NCBI GenBank assembly: GCA_028023455.1
Contig: JAQFVV010012394.1
Span: forward strand, 23,826,900 to 23,890,899
Origin: Epiperipatus broadwayi
Taxonomy: Eukaryota > Onychophora > Udeonychophora > Euonychophora > Peripatidae
Length of the DNA: 64,000 nucleotides
Direction of reading: 5' to 3'
The position numbers and the translations under genes are program-made. The first letter of the stretch is position 1; every line of letters begins with the position of its first letter. The notes beneath the pieces were generated by a model. It saw nothing but the letters and a program-made list of their open reading frames with translations, was not told the origin of the DNA and did no database searches. Positions 45,691-57,696 of the stretch are shown here, piece by piece.

Positions 45691-45975
45691 TCTTATGCTT
45701 GCTCATAACTGTACCATTCTGTGCAAGCCAGAGTAATCAATGGATGCCAGAAGGCTTGTGCATAAAATCCCTATCTAGCCATCTCATCCAATATCCCCCC
45801 ACTAATTTCTAGTTTGTGGCTTTCGTCAGTGAGGAGCTTTGGATCTGAGAGCACTGCATCTAGATGAGTGAGCACCAGATAGGGATTTTATGCACAAGCT
45901 TTCTGGCATTCATTGATTACTCTGGCTTGCACTGAGTGGCACTAGTGTATGGAGAGCTTTGCCTGTTTTTTTTAT
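45691..45975. repeat. Foldback repeat family, copy with 56-bp inverted arms
   Basis: Arms GTGCAAGCCAGAGTAATCAA (45721-45776) and AGATAGGGATTTTATGCACA (45877-45932) are reverse complements with two mismatches. The centre holds the family core. The copy starts at the end of Penelope-like tail c. Confidence 0.8.
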
Positions 45976-45979
45976 TGAA

Positions 45980-47800
45980 AGCAATTTGTAAATGATAAAT
46001 CTGTTATTCGAGAAATAATGAGAATTTAAGAAATAAAAAAATGAAGTGAATAAATAAATTCAATCTATTTAGAAGAAATTTTTTACTATTTTTTGAATAG
46101 CTGAATATTTTTTGACAAAATAAATTTCTAGATAGAATTCACAAATGGCGTGGCATGAAGAAAAATAAATTTTGGAAGCTCATTATACAATGAAAAGAAC
46201 TAATAAACTTGAGAAAGAACAAGGTATAGAGGTGCAAATAAGAATAATCATAGTGATAGTGGATGTAGAGAAAAGAAAATTACAAGAACTCGCAAAATTG
46301 AGAAATAAATTACTGATTAGTTGCTTTTTCTTATTTTGAAGCATCTAATATAAGGGTTATGTTTCACATCATATGAAACTCATTCAGTGGTAACTGGTTT
46401 AGACATTAAATTAACTATCAAAAGAAATAGCACATCAAGTTTTTGAAAATAGCTTTGACAATAGAGGACACCTGATAAGCTTCGGCTGTCTACTAATTTT
46501 GTTTAGTACTTTGAAATACAATTATTAGATAGTAAAAACATTGTGAAAAAGTGCAAAGATTTGTTTAATATAAGCAATACAAAAAGAATGAAAGTAACAA
46601 ATTAATTTGAATGATTGCAAACAAACAAGATTTGTACTAGTGAAATTAATTTTTTGATAAGAAAAAATAGCGTTGGAGGGACTAAATTAGCATCACCTCA
46701 TAGAATAGGTGTGGAGAACAGCTTTCAATAAAAATGTTAGTGCCTTTGATTGAACAAGCTAGAACCCTGATACTTAAAAGGAAAGTTTGAATGTTGTCAT
46801 TAGTAAAACTATGGATTGTATATAGAGCACTTGAATAAATAACCCAACTCGTGGACCTAGCATTTTTAGAAAATAATATATTCTCATTCGCCCTATTTTA
46901 TAAGCAAGATTAAAAACAAGGTGTTTAGAAATAAGTGCAAAGTTGTTGGATATAAAAGATGGCAAAAGTGAAGCAACTATTATAATCCAAAGTAAAATTA
47001 CAAAAAAAAAAAACTGCCAAAAAGATTGTTTTATCTGAAAGAAGTTACAAAAATACTATCATATTTGGCTAACAAATATGTATTTTACTGCAACTACCTT
47101 ATTATTATAAATAATATGGTTGATTTTTAAATATCAGTATTTACAGAATATATAAAGTTCCCATTAAATAGAATTCCACATAATGCAAACATTATTCAAC
47201 ATTAATGTTTTTTATTTTTCATTATGGTTTAACTTGATATCAGCAACATAAAATACAGTTGTGCTACATTAAAAAAAACAACTGCTAATTATCTGATTCA
47301 GTCAAACATTTTTAAAGTACATTTGGAAATGACAAGAATTCTCATGTTAGCTGTAGAATAATACAATTGTTAAATAGGAATTTAGCAAAGTTAAACATGA
47401 AGTGATCAAATTTAAGATATTTTAATAATATACTGTGTATAATTTTTATTAAGTTTCGTTTTTAAAAAAAGAATGGGGGGAGGGATCTTGTGTAGTATCA
47501 TTTATTTTTATTTTTTGGAAAAAAAAAGGGGTTAAGATCTTTAAAAGTTGTTTATCAATTAATAAAAAATAAAAAAAAACAAGAAGGAATTAAGATGTGT
47601 AAAAGTTGTTTTTCAAGTAATTAAAAACTTCGTGGCCATTCTATAAAATTGATATGTGAAAGAAGGAAGAAAATTATGAGATAGTTGAATTGATGTTATC
47701 CTGATAAAAGTTAAGCTACCATATAAATGATGATCCCGATGCATTTAAAAGGGTCTATGAAAAATTACTTCAAGGGAAAGACAATAGATAATTAACATTT
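45980..47800. other. AT-rich stretch, nothing recognised
   Basis: Short, interrupted open frames only. The region 46130-46760 has longer purine-rich frames, but I could not match a transposase or other family. Confidence 0.3.
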
Positions 47801-47806
47801 TCATGT

Positions 47807-47860
47807 CACAGCATCTGTCGGGAGGCGAACTCCGCAACAACTGTCTGCAACCAAATGCTA
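47807..47860 (-). repeat. tRNA-like SINE fragment
   Basis: The minus strand reads GGTTGCAGACAGTTGTTGCG, then GAGTTCGCCTCCCGACAG, then ATGCTGTGACATG. It resembles the tRNA-Val-like core at 57697-57764, including the T-arm-like GTTCGCCTCC and the following TGACA. The 5' half is incomplete. Confidence 0.45.
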
Positions 47861-47869
47861 ACTAATTAA

Positions 47870-48805
47870 CATTGTCTTAAAGAAAATTGGATGGAGAATT
47901 CATATATTCCATTATAAATTATTAAAAGTTATAGACAAAAATATCAAAATTGGAATTATTTTTTTGTAACTTTGTATTGTTATTTCTTTTTGGTCTTTTA
48001 AACAGTAAAGTATATATATTTTTGAGGGAAATTTTTTTTTTATATATATTTAATTACTTATTGAAAATAGATAATCCATCTAATTATGGCAATTAAGGAA
48101 GAATGTATTTATCTTGCCTTTTTATGTATATAAAAAAATTGAATGTGGAGATGTTAATAAAAATGAAAGTAGATAGGAAAGAAAAAGAGAAAAGTATTTT
48201 TATAATTTGTTTTTAAAAAAAAAAAAAAATATCATTTTGATATACAAATATAATTAGTTAAAACTATTTAGAAGAGATAATAGTAATGATACCTCAATTG
48301 TACTATGCTACTGTGGATAGGGTATATATAGAGAGACATCAGCAGAGATCTACAAGATTGATACAAAAAAGAGCTCAGGAAAGAAATTAAAAAAGACTGA
48401 GTTTGCAAAAAAAAAAAAATCTAAATGAGAAGAATCGATACATGGCTCATTTCAATCATTTAATTATATTAGGGTCTTTGGCACCATATTGAATTTTTAA
48501 AAAACTGACTTGAGACACAATTTTCACAACTTCAGTTTTAATAATGTTAGCGCAAAAGGCTATATATTGAAAAAAAAATTAGAAAAATTTAGGAAAACAA
48601 TAAGGCTAAGACAAATAGTGATTACCATTAAAAAAGTAAGGAAAAAAAAAAATTTCAACATCCGAAATAATTATTACTTTGTTTATAATTTCTAATTTAT
48701 TATTAATTAAGTTTAAATTACATCTTCATTGATAATTTCTGTGGATTCCTCACAAAATTCTTATTTAAACTATATATAATACTTCTTATCTGAGATAATG
48801 CATAG
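47870..48805. other. AT-rich stretch, nothing recognised
   Basis: Poly(A) and poly(T) runs; no gene. Confidence 0.3.
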
Positions 48806-48814
48806 CCTCAGAAT

Positions 48815-49206
48815 TTACAAAAATAGTTGTTGTAATATATGGATTTTAAATGAAACTGTTTGATTGTTTCACTATTTAGTTGTTTTCTATTTCTTAACTG
48901 TAGGTGTGCTATATGGCAGGATGGGCGAGGGCTAAAAAATTTGTTTAGCCGTTAGGATAATTCCTTAAATGGTACATTCTCATCTACGGAATTTTGGTAT
49001 AATTTATTGGCGATTTCAATAATTTTTTTCCCCAAGAAACATAAGAGGGTGGCTACTTTTCGCTTGTTGTCTTCAATGCCATTTAAAATGAAAAAATTTT
49101 CGATTTGTGACAGGTATAGTGGCCAATCGGCCGCGTTTTCCACGTCGAACTCTCCAATAGTTTTGTCCGAAAACTGATATTTTCTTATTAGTAACTGGTT
49201 ATTCAT
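48815..49206 (-). pseudogene. Gypsy-type gag remnant
   Basis: The ATG at 49206 opens a frame with ENAADWPLYLSQIENFF, ILNGIEDNKRK and ATLLCFLGKKI, the W...I..FF..N.I....K...LL...G pattern of Retrotrans_gag proteins. A TAA at 48952-48954 interrupts it. Beyond the stop the same frame continues RLNKFFSPRPS and RNRKQLNSETIKQF, which corresponds to the next gag block (PKPS.I.ER..F..R.Q..GES). This is therefore one inactivating stop in a gag fragment of at least 120 codons. No pol follows. It is unrelated in sequence to the large element at 18-32 kb. Confidence 0.75.
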
Positions 49207-49213
49207 TATGGTT

Positions 49214-49229
49214 TTTAGGTTCGACTGCG
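49214..49229 (-). promoter_or_regulatory. Candidate primer-binding site of the gag-bearing element
   Basis: The minus strand reads CTGGCGCAGTCGAACC just upstream of the gag ATG. TGGCGCAGTCG is the start of the tRNA-Ser-type primer site used by several insect Gypsy elements. Confidence 0.55.
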
Positions 49230-49231
49230 CC

Positions 49232-49539
49232 AGATTGCAGTATATTGACTCTTCAATTACAGCACACAGAAGTTAATTTGCGAACTAGTTGGTTTAATTC
49301 TCAAACAGATCGATACTAACTGATTTACAGTTTATACAAAGTTCAGATTCCTGCCGAGCTGTGTTAGAAAAATACACTATGTACACACGATAACGAATAC
49401 TCATACGATAATTCTGAATGTATAGTTTCTACGTCTAATTTCTCTTCTTTCTCCACGAGGGTAATATGCAATTCCCACGCTGTTCTTTGCAGTCGTATAA
49501 GAATTCTTCATTTTTATCTTTTATCCCAAAAGTTAACAA
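49232..49539 (-). repeat. Putative 5' LTR of the gag-bearing element (~308 bp)
   Basis: Between the primer site and 49539 the minus strand starts TGTTAACTTTTGGGATAAAA and ends AATATACTGCA, so it has TG and CA ends. A GATAAAAGATAAAA segment could serve as a TATA element. There is no second LTR in the window to confirm the ends. Confidence 0.45.
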
Positions 49540-51528
49540 ATCTCAAGATGTCTATAAGAAAAAGATTCATCCTAATAAATAATCTAAAAAATCATTTCCA
49601 GAAGATGGATATGCATGTCATCATAGCAATTGGCTACTTGTCTATCCAAAACTAGAAATTGAAGGCTACTGTCTGTATCAATGATAAAATAAGTTTCATC
49701 TCATTATTTTTTTTGTGTACACCAGTGATGCTATTTTGTTATATTTATTGTCCTACAGAGATAACTTATTTTCATCTAGCTCATTTGCTAATTTTAGACT
49801 TGAAATAATGTGATGCAAGATAAAACTACTGACTCCACAGCATGAGTACCAAGGCATAGGCAAGAATCAGGATTTGATTCTTTGCCTGCAAACAATTCCA
49901 TGTTGTATACACAACCATTGGTTTTAAGAGTTTATATTTTCATAAGGAACTGTGCTCAGTAAATTTTGTGATTGCTTTATCAACTGCAACTTTTCTGTAC
50001 ATTTGATGTCTTAAAATTTACATTGCATTGCTCTATAATACCTTAATTTTATATATATAAATCATTACTCATTATACAAACACAGACATACAAATGCAAA
50101 CGCATTAATACAAATATAAGCACACTAATAAATTATTAAACCTTTTGACAATCATTATGTCCATAAAATAAGGTTACTTCAAACTTGGAACAGTCCCAAG
50201 ATTACATAAACTTCTTTTGTTATATTTGAATACAAGTATTATTTATATACTACACAGACACACTAATACAAATTCATTAATAAATTTATCAAATAATTAA
50301 AAAAAATTTTTAAATACAATTCAAATAATTAAAAAATTAAAATTGAGTACTTATGACTGATATTCTGAGATTACATTTTTATCGAGATGAAGACCTTGAA
50401 ATTAAAATCATAGACATCTTTAATCTATTTTAGTAATGAGTCTGGCCAATAATAAAATTCTGCCTTTGTATTCTCTGTGCAATCTAGTGAACTGAACAGA
50501 AAAAAAAATTAATAAAAAATCCAAATTTTGTCTGATTTTAATATGCCATATCCTACTTTAAAAAGAAACTCAAGCAGAAAATGCTGGCTTTTTTGTAAAC
50601 TTCATCCTTATGGTTTTTCCACAATTTAAAAAAAAATTAATTTCAATGAATCAGTTACCATGAACGGAAATCATGCTACTGCCTCTGAAGACATTAAAAG
50701 ATTTTAACTATTTGGGAGAAATTAGTCGGAACAGCATCTCCTTGCTGTTAAATCATTAACTTTCATTAAGTCACTGTGACAAATCATATTTGAAAATTTT
50801 CCCACGAAGGGGTAAAACTATTATTAGAGCTTTAGTTGACACCTGAAACTATGTAGGTTTCTGATAACTTTAAAATATGTGTTCCTGCTGAACCAATTAC
50901 TGATGCAGCAAGAACAAGCAGGTGCCTCTATTGCAAAAATTATTTAACCCATTATAATCTTAATGTTATGTACAATAGGTATGTTAATGTTTTTTTTTGT
51001 ATGTGCACTTCTTAAGATTATTCAATTAAGGTCTAATAATTCGAATAAATTCCCTGGAAATAAATGAATGAAAGAAGTCGTTAAAATTTATTCAATTTTT
51101 AAATTTAAAATTCAAAAGACAATGGTATTGATTACCTGATGCGTAAAAACATTAAATATTAGGCGTTATTTACACCTATTATCAAACATTCCATTTTTAT
51201 ATAAAATGGCAAGTTTAAAAGTCTTTATTTTGAAACTTAAAATTTTGCAAATATGAATCTGATAGGAAAAAGTTAGATATTCTAAAATTGTGTTGCTTGA
51301 TATGAAAATAAATTTAAATATATTCAAAATCATGAAATATTTATTAAAAACAATGGGTTGATATATATAGCTAATTCAGGCAGTAAAATAGTCTTTCTTA
51401 TAACTTAATAAGTTTTTGATATTCTTTTAGACTTATTAATAATTCTAAGGACAAGTTCAAGGTTTATGGTTTGTACTGCTAGACATTATGGGGAGTTAAT
51501 AATAATTTTAAAGGTAGCACAATTCACC
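49540..51528. other. No feature recognised
   Basis: AT-rich sequence. The stretch at 50640-50940 is slightly richer in G and C, without a legible frame. Confidence 0.3.
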
Positions 51529-52534
51529 TATGTAATATAGAAAGCGTACCAATAATTCAAACAAGCTCTTAATTGATGTGCAGTAAGAAAAAATTATTTA
51601 AAATCTCTATACAGAACATTCCTGTTCCCAGACCAATTGCTTTCGAGATTTTGGCTCACCTCAGTGAAGAGTTAGAACATTTAGATACTAGATCTAAAAT
51701 ATCAACTCAAAACCCAGCACTTATTTAATACATAATATTTAAGTAGAAACTCTGAAATTTTCAGACATGAAAATGTCTTTAACTCCAGCTATTTAAATTA
51801 AATAGCTATAAGAGACTGAACCAAATTCAGATCTTCCATAAATTAATAGCCTTAGCATTGCCAAAGCTTATAATAATCAATCAAGCAAGTCATATATAGC
51901 ATGACATTGCTTTTATAAGCTTGTATTTACAAATATGTAATATAGAGCGTACCAATAGCTCAAACAAGCCCTTTATTGATAAGTGCGGTAAAAGAAAATA
52001 TTTAAAATCTCTATCCAGAAAATTCCTACCCCCAGACCAATTGGTTTTGAGCTTTTGGCTCACCTCAAAAGCAACGGCACACTATATATGACTTGCTTGA
52101 TTGATTATTATAAATTTTATCTTTAAGGTTTTGGCAACGCTAAGGCTATTAATATATGGTAGATCTGAATTTGTTTCAGTCCCACATAGCTATTTAAGTT
52201 AGATAGCTGGACTTAATTTTCATGTCTGAAAATTTCAGTTTCTACTTAAATATTACTTATTAAATAAGTTCTGGTTTTTGAGTTGATATTTTAGATCTAG
52301 TGTCTGAATATTCCAGTTCCTCACTGAGGTGAGCCAAAAGCTCGAAACCAATTGGTTTGGGGATAGAAATGTTCTGGATAGATTTTAAATATTTTCTCTT
52401 ACCGCACTTGTCAATTCAGATGTTGTTTGAGCTATTGGTACACTCTCTATATTACATATTTGTAAATAAAAGCAATGTCATACTATATATGTCTTGCTTG
52501 CTTGATTATCACAATTCATCCATAAGGGTTAAAA
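51529..52534. repeat. Inverted repeat array, ~380 bp units
   Basis: A unit at about 51529-51905 starts with TGTAATATAGAAAGCGTACC and contains CTCACCTCAGTGAAGAG and AGATCTAAAATATCAACTC. A second, partial unit in the same direction is at about 51906-52068. From about 52082 to 52465 the unit returns reverse-complemented (GAGTTGATATTTTAGATCTA, then CTCACTGAGGTGAGCC, then GGTACACTCTCTATATTACA). A piece resembling the start follows to 52534. Confidence 0.82.
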
Positions 52535-53565
52535 ACAAGAATACCTATCTATATTTTTTAAGCTTAAGGAGGCTAGTCATTTGATTGAATTTGTTGATAC
52601 TAAAATCATTTGTTTTAACAAAAACTAGTATTTTGGTTTCTAATGAATATATATTAAGATTTGCTATAGTAAATTTTAATCAAAGATGTTCTATATCAAA
52701 ATCCTGGCTTAGCAATTTTTTGCATTTTAACACATTATTTATTAAATTATCCATATACTCTTGTAGAATATAATTTTACATTTCACAATGATTAACTACT
52801 GTGAGCATTCAGATAAAGTGTAACACAAAGCAGGTCTATGGTGGTCACATAAATGGCACCTTTCTGTGCTTTTGCGTTGAAATAAAATGCCAGCGGCGGT
52901 TGCATAAACGACATATTTCTGTGCTTTTGCATAGAAATAACGCAGTCAAGCAGCTGACACCGGTTAATAGAACAGTACCACATTTTGTTATATATCAAGG
53001 AAATTTTGAATTGTGAACTATAACAATGTAAGACTCATAGGACCAGTTTCAGAGAAACCCTCATCAGTTGTTGTTCCAAGCTTCAACAATACTAACCACA
53101 AATCAGAATAAGTTTGAATCTTATATTAAATTGATTTCCCTTGTTTTAATATTTAACTGTTATAGGTATAACACATATGAATATTAAATATGATGTTCTT
53201 TATAATTAACAAGTACACGTATAATTATATTCTAAGGAGAAATTATCTATTTTTTTTTTATGAACTTTATCAAATATATATATATCTATTAAAACAATAG
53301 AGAATTATATTGTTTCCATTTATATTTTGTTTAGAATTTTAAAATAAAAATAAGAGGGAAAATGAGAATCCTTTTTTGATTATTTACAGTAAATTTTTAT
53401 AAAAATAAATAATAACATTTAGTGCGGACTGATTTCCGTAAAATAACTTCTCATTCCCTTATAGAATTATAATTTTATATATGTTAGCCTAATATCTAAC
53501 TATCAAAATAATTCAATTACTGAGCCATTCTTGAATGTATAGAAAATTGTTATACATATATATAT
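52535..53565. other. No feature recognised
   Basis: AT-rich; short frames only. A small imperfect repeat near 52850-52940 (TTTCTGTGCTTTTGC twice) is noted. Confidence 0.35.
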
Positions 53566-53570
53566 ATATA

Positions 53571-54460
53571 GTGTGTCAATTTAATCCCTGAATGCATTTT
53601 TATAAAATATATATGTGGAAGTATACACTAATGGTTACTATTGCCTTCAAAATTGTCCCCTAGTGCATGTACATACTGATTTAAATAGCATTCCTTTATC
53701 TACAAACACACGTGGAACTCATTGTCAGGAATACTGTTGAGCCGTTATCAACACTTTTTTGGATATCAGTTATAGTAGAAAATTTTTGTCCTTTCAGTGC
53801 AGTTTTTAATTTTGGAAATAATCAAAAATCACAAGGAACTAAATTAGGTGGTTAATTAGAGTCTAGTTATATAATTGATTTTTTGACCAAAAAGTCTCAG
53901 TTTATCCATCAAGATTTGAGGTACAAAAAAAATATTTCTCACGCCCAATTTTTTATTTAAAATTAGCCTGTTTTTTGATTAATCTGCAATTTTTTAGCTA
54001 TCACTCTCATATTCAATCAACTGTTGGACTGTATTGCATCTCACACTTTGTTAATATTAATGTCAGTTTTGGCTATCCACTTTTGGGATCATCCATCACA
54101 TCTCACCCATCTTTGAACCTCTTATGCGACTCAAACACTTGATTTCTTCATCACATCTTCACTATTTGTCACTTGTAATACATATAATGTTTCAGTAGCA
54201 CATTTATAATTTTCACACCAAATTTGATATTAATACATTGCTCACAATATAGATTACTTATTTTTACACCAAAGATTATGTACAGATATTTATTATCTTC
54301 TCAATAGCTAACTAAACAATTAGCTCTAGCAGCTTAAATTTTACATACATGTTAACTTAAACATGTTCAAATATGAATACTCGTGTGTTTTTGATACAAT
54401 TATATTACACTGACACCACATGACCATTCCAGGAATTAAATTGTCACACCTTGTAAATGA
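53571..54460 (-). pseudogene. Mariner (Tc1/mariner) relic
   Basis: Inverted ends GTGTGTCAATTTAATCCCTG (53571) and, from the other strand at about 54450, GTGTGACAATTTAATTCCTG enclose about 0.88 kb. The minus strand keeps mariner transposase blocks in several frames: WVRCDG then TDININKV and VIAKKLQINQKTG (helix-turn-helix region). Nearer the end are PPNLVPCDF, a stop, LFPKLKTALKGQKF and STITDIQKSV, the HPPYSPDLAPCDFFLFP catalytic block and what follows. Many stops are present. A TA target duplication is masked by the TA repeats on the left. Confidence 0.85.
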
Positions 54461-54492
54461 AAAGAATAAAAGCCAAAATATAAAAATGAAAC

Positions 54493-54498
54493 TTTATT
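54493..54498 (-). terminator. Poly(A) signal of SNAPC3
   Basis: AATAAA on the minus strand lies about 77-82 nt past the SNAPC3 stop codon. The 3' UTR is therefore very short. The mariner relic begins only about 35 bp beyond it. Confidence 0.7.
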
Positions 54499-54574
54499 AG
54501 CAATTATGACTATATATTTACAAAGGTAACTGAAGTCGACAGATAAAAAAAATCTTTACAAATAAAAGAGCTTA

Positions 54575-54722
54575 TTATAAAGCTGCATGGCGATCAGGAT
54601 ATCGGTGAGCATCAAAAGTTCCAATCTTCTCATCTTGGGCATTATAATTAAAACTTTTATAACAAGTATCACAAAAAAAACTTGGATCATAAGGCATTCG
54701 GGAATTTGCATATGTAATCCAC
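54575..54722 (-). CDS. SNAPC3: SNAPC3, terminal exon (second Cys pair and C-terminus)
   Basis: This is the last exon of the same gene. The acceptor AG lies at 54723-54724, after a T-rich tract. The exon has one base, then 48 codons and a TAA stop at 54575-54577. The reading starts WITYANSRMPYDPSFFCD, continues TCYKSFNYNAQ and ends RYPDRHAAL. The FFCDTC motif provides the second zinc-ligand Cys pair, followed by the aromatic-rich tail typical of SNAPC3 C-termini. The frame is open throughout and the phase matches the exon 7.2 kb upstream. The intron between them holds a foldback element, an RTE LINE and other LINE fragments. A poly(A) signal follows about 80 nt after the stop. Confidence 0.88.
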
Positions 54723-54724
54723 CT

Positions 54725-56030
54725 TAAAAAGGATAAAAAAAAAGATGCATTTTATTTAAGAAAATCATGAATAATTAATTAAAACAAACATGTCTACATA
54801 TGTATATGATCTCTCCAATTCCAAAGTAGTAATAAAAACTAATTTTAAAAGAATAATCCTTTTGAAGATAGAACACTGCCGTATATAAGAATTCCAAGAT
54901 AGAGCTGTTTATATCACTAATTGTAACGGATATGGTTTTATCTAACTAAATAATACTTATACGACGTTACAATTCAAGCAGAGAGCAAATACAAATACAA
55001 AGTTAACTTTATATCTGTACTCTTGATCGAACCCCGAGGCAATACGAACATATTACCTCGACGTTATCTTTCCCGATCAAGAACTCTCGACTGCTGAACA
55101 AAAAAAAAATATTCCTAAGAATAAGTTAACAAATGTCCAGCGCTTGATATATATTTTTAAATTTTGAGATTACTACAATACAAGCAGCACAATGAATAGC
55201 TATTGTAAATATTTACTAAAGATATTTTTATTCTTTCTTACTATCAGTCTATTAGTTTCCTTAGCACTAACATATTTTACTGGTGAATACAATACCTCTG
55301 TCTGACGAAAAAGTGCTCACACTAAACTTCTGGATACTCAATTAAATATTACATAAAAAGAACTGTTATATTCAAATCTAGTACTTGCAGTGACTCCTTG
55401 TTCTTTCACACATTTTTATATCAGATATCCAGAGAGAAATTACTTCACAGAAAATATGTGAAAAGCTGTTAATAGATCAGACCTACCTACCATTAACTCA
55501 AGATATAATTTCACCATTTAAGATGAATTCCAAACCAATTGAGATCCCTTTTTAAGAGTTCAACCAGAATCTTTTCAAATGATCTAAAATCCTTGCCAGT
55601 TATGACCATGCATAAACAATCCATTTATAATTCAAAAACCACTTTCTTTATTAATTTTTTTTTTCCATTATTGTTTCTGCCCTTTGCTAATTTGCACCTA
55701 GACATAGTTTTAAATGTAAGCTTATTTTCATATTAAGATTGTTAAGAAAGAACTTCATATAATAAAAACTGGAGACGAACTACATTATTTAATCAATGAT
55801 TCCAGCATGATAAATTAAAAGATCAATTTTTAATTATAAATTTCATCAAGATTGTTTTTATTAATTCCAATAGGTTGATGTTAACTCCTGGCAATAACAT
55901 TATGAAATTCCAAATAAATATATTTTTCAAAACAAACTGTATTTTTCTTAGATATCACTGGAATCTCTCTTCACTTATATAATATATATTATTTTTAAAG
56001 CTATTATTATAAAACGCTAAAAATTTGTTA
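54725..56030. other. SNAPC3 intron, left part
   Basis: AT-rich, with one locally GC-richer block at about 54960-55110. AATTGTAACG (54919-54928) and CGTTACAATT (54965-54974) form a perfect 10-bp inverted pair beside it. No element could be named. Confidence 0.35.
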
Positions 56031-56080
56031 ATTATTAAAGAGGAAGTTAACCTCTGATAATGTGCTGTTTCTTAAATATT

Positions 56081-57323
56081 ATCAGTTTTATATAAAATTT
56101 TTACCAAGATAATTACAACTCGTCTACAGAGAACTTTGGATTTCCACCAACCAAGAGAACAAACTGGATTTAAAACTGGTTTTAGTACACAGGTATTGAG
56201 GGAAGTCATAGAAAGGACAAATGAATATGAGTTGTCATTATGCTTTGGATTTGTAGATTATGAAAAAGCATTCGATTCTATACATATTTCTTCAGTGATT
56301 AAAGCATTGGATCATCAAGGTATAGATCCAGGATATTGTCATATTTTAAAGAATATTTATAAAAATGCAACAGCAACAATTAGATTACATGATGATACTG
56401 GAAAAATCAACATTGAGAAAGGTGTAAGACAAGGTGACTCCATATCTCCAAAACTTTTTACAGCAGTGCTGCAAGAAGTATTTTGTGGATTAAAATGGGA
56501 AACTAAAGGAGTGAAAGTAAATGGAGAGTATTTAAGTCATTTAGATTTCGCAGATGATGTAATTGTTTTTGCAAATAATGCTTCAGAGCTGCAGGAAATG
56601 TTGCAGGAGTTAGCAGATGAAAGTAGAAAAGTAGGACTAAAGATAAATGTTAAAAAGACTAAAGTAATGTTTAATCGATTTGCTCAAAATATGAAAATAA
56701 AGATTGATTATGAAGAATTAGAAGAAGTTAACAGTTATAAATACCTTGGTCAGATTATTAATACAGATGGAAACATAATGGAGGAAATTAATCATAGAAT
56801 TAAACTTGGTTGGAGTGCTTTTGGTAGAAATAACTTGATACTAAAAGGAAATATGCCTATGTGTTTGAAAAGGAAGGTTTTTAACAAATGTGTTTTACCA
56901 GTTTTTATTTATGGATCTGAGACTTGGACACTTAATAGAAGAGCAATACAGAGACTTCAGACCACTCAAAGGAGTATGGAGAGATGTATGTTGGGAGTAA
57001 CAAGAAGAGATCGAAAACGCAATGCATGGGTAAGACAACAAACAGGTGTTACTGACCTTATTGAAAAAATTAAAAGATTGAAATGGAGTTGGGCTGGACA
57101 TATTGCTAGAAGAGATGATAATAGATGGACAATTGAAATTTTAAACTGGATTCCAAGAGATTGTAAAAGACCCAGAAAGAGACCACATGTGAGATGGATG
57201 GATGAAATAAGAAAATGTGCAGGGGTGTTGTGGAGAAGAGAAGCTAAAGATCGGAGAAGATGGATTAAACTTGGAGAGAACTTCATCCTGCAGTGGATTG
57301 ATAATGGTTGATGATGATGATGA
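56081..57323 (+). mobile_element. RTE LINE, 5'-truncated copy
   Basis: Starts within the RT N-terminal region (ATCAGTTTTATATAAAATTT) and runs to the (GAT)n tail at 57308-57323. The junctions lie inside the left arm of the foldback element. The intact right arm shows that about 15 bp of target may have been lost at the insertion, and no clear target duplication is seen. Confidence 0.88.
56136..57311 (+). pseudogene. RTE LINE reverse transcriptase, 391-residue open frame
   Basis: The longest uninterrupted copy of this part in the window. Reading from [12 protein letters not shown] it has GFVDYEKAFDS (motif A), GVRQGDSISPKLF (motif B) and FADDVIVFA (motif C), then WAGHIARR and the QWIDNG end. 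Compared with the 7.8 kb copy it lacks four residues after GFST and has no frame break. The truncation removes the endonuclease and the first RT motifs, so it cannot move by itself. The enzyme would copy element RNA at the nicked target. Confidence 0.88.
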
Positions 57324-57696
57324 CTTACCCACCAATGAAAATTTTAAAAGCCTAAGCGAATCATTTACGTTTAGAGCATATTCATATGTACACCAACTCT
57401 TAGTGACCATGTTTATATCAGGGCTTGAGTATACTGCGCACCTGATGTAATAATCCAATTAAACTGGAGAAATTTAGTTAATGAATATAAGTCTAATTGC
57501 AGGTGGTTAAAAATGAGACTCTACCTTTCTATTGTAATAGGTTATAAAATTTATACAAATAAATAATACAAAAACTCTGTCAGAGAATGAAAATTATTCT
57601 TCATGTATAAAGTGTGATAAACAGAGTAGCTAAAATTCAAAAACATTAATCACAAAAAACTATTTGCCAAGCGCTTTTTTTTCTCTCATGTGTCAT

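Noticed and set aside
46130-46760. Purine-rich plus-strand frames as a possible transposase
   Set aside because: Readings are interrupted every 20-60 codons and show no catalytic or DNA-binding motif that I can name.
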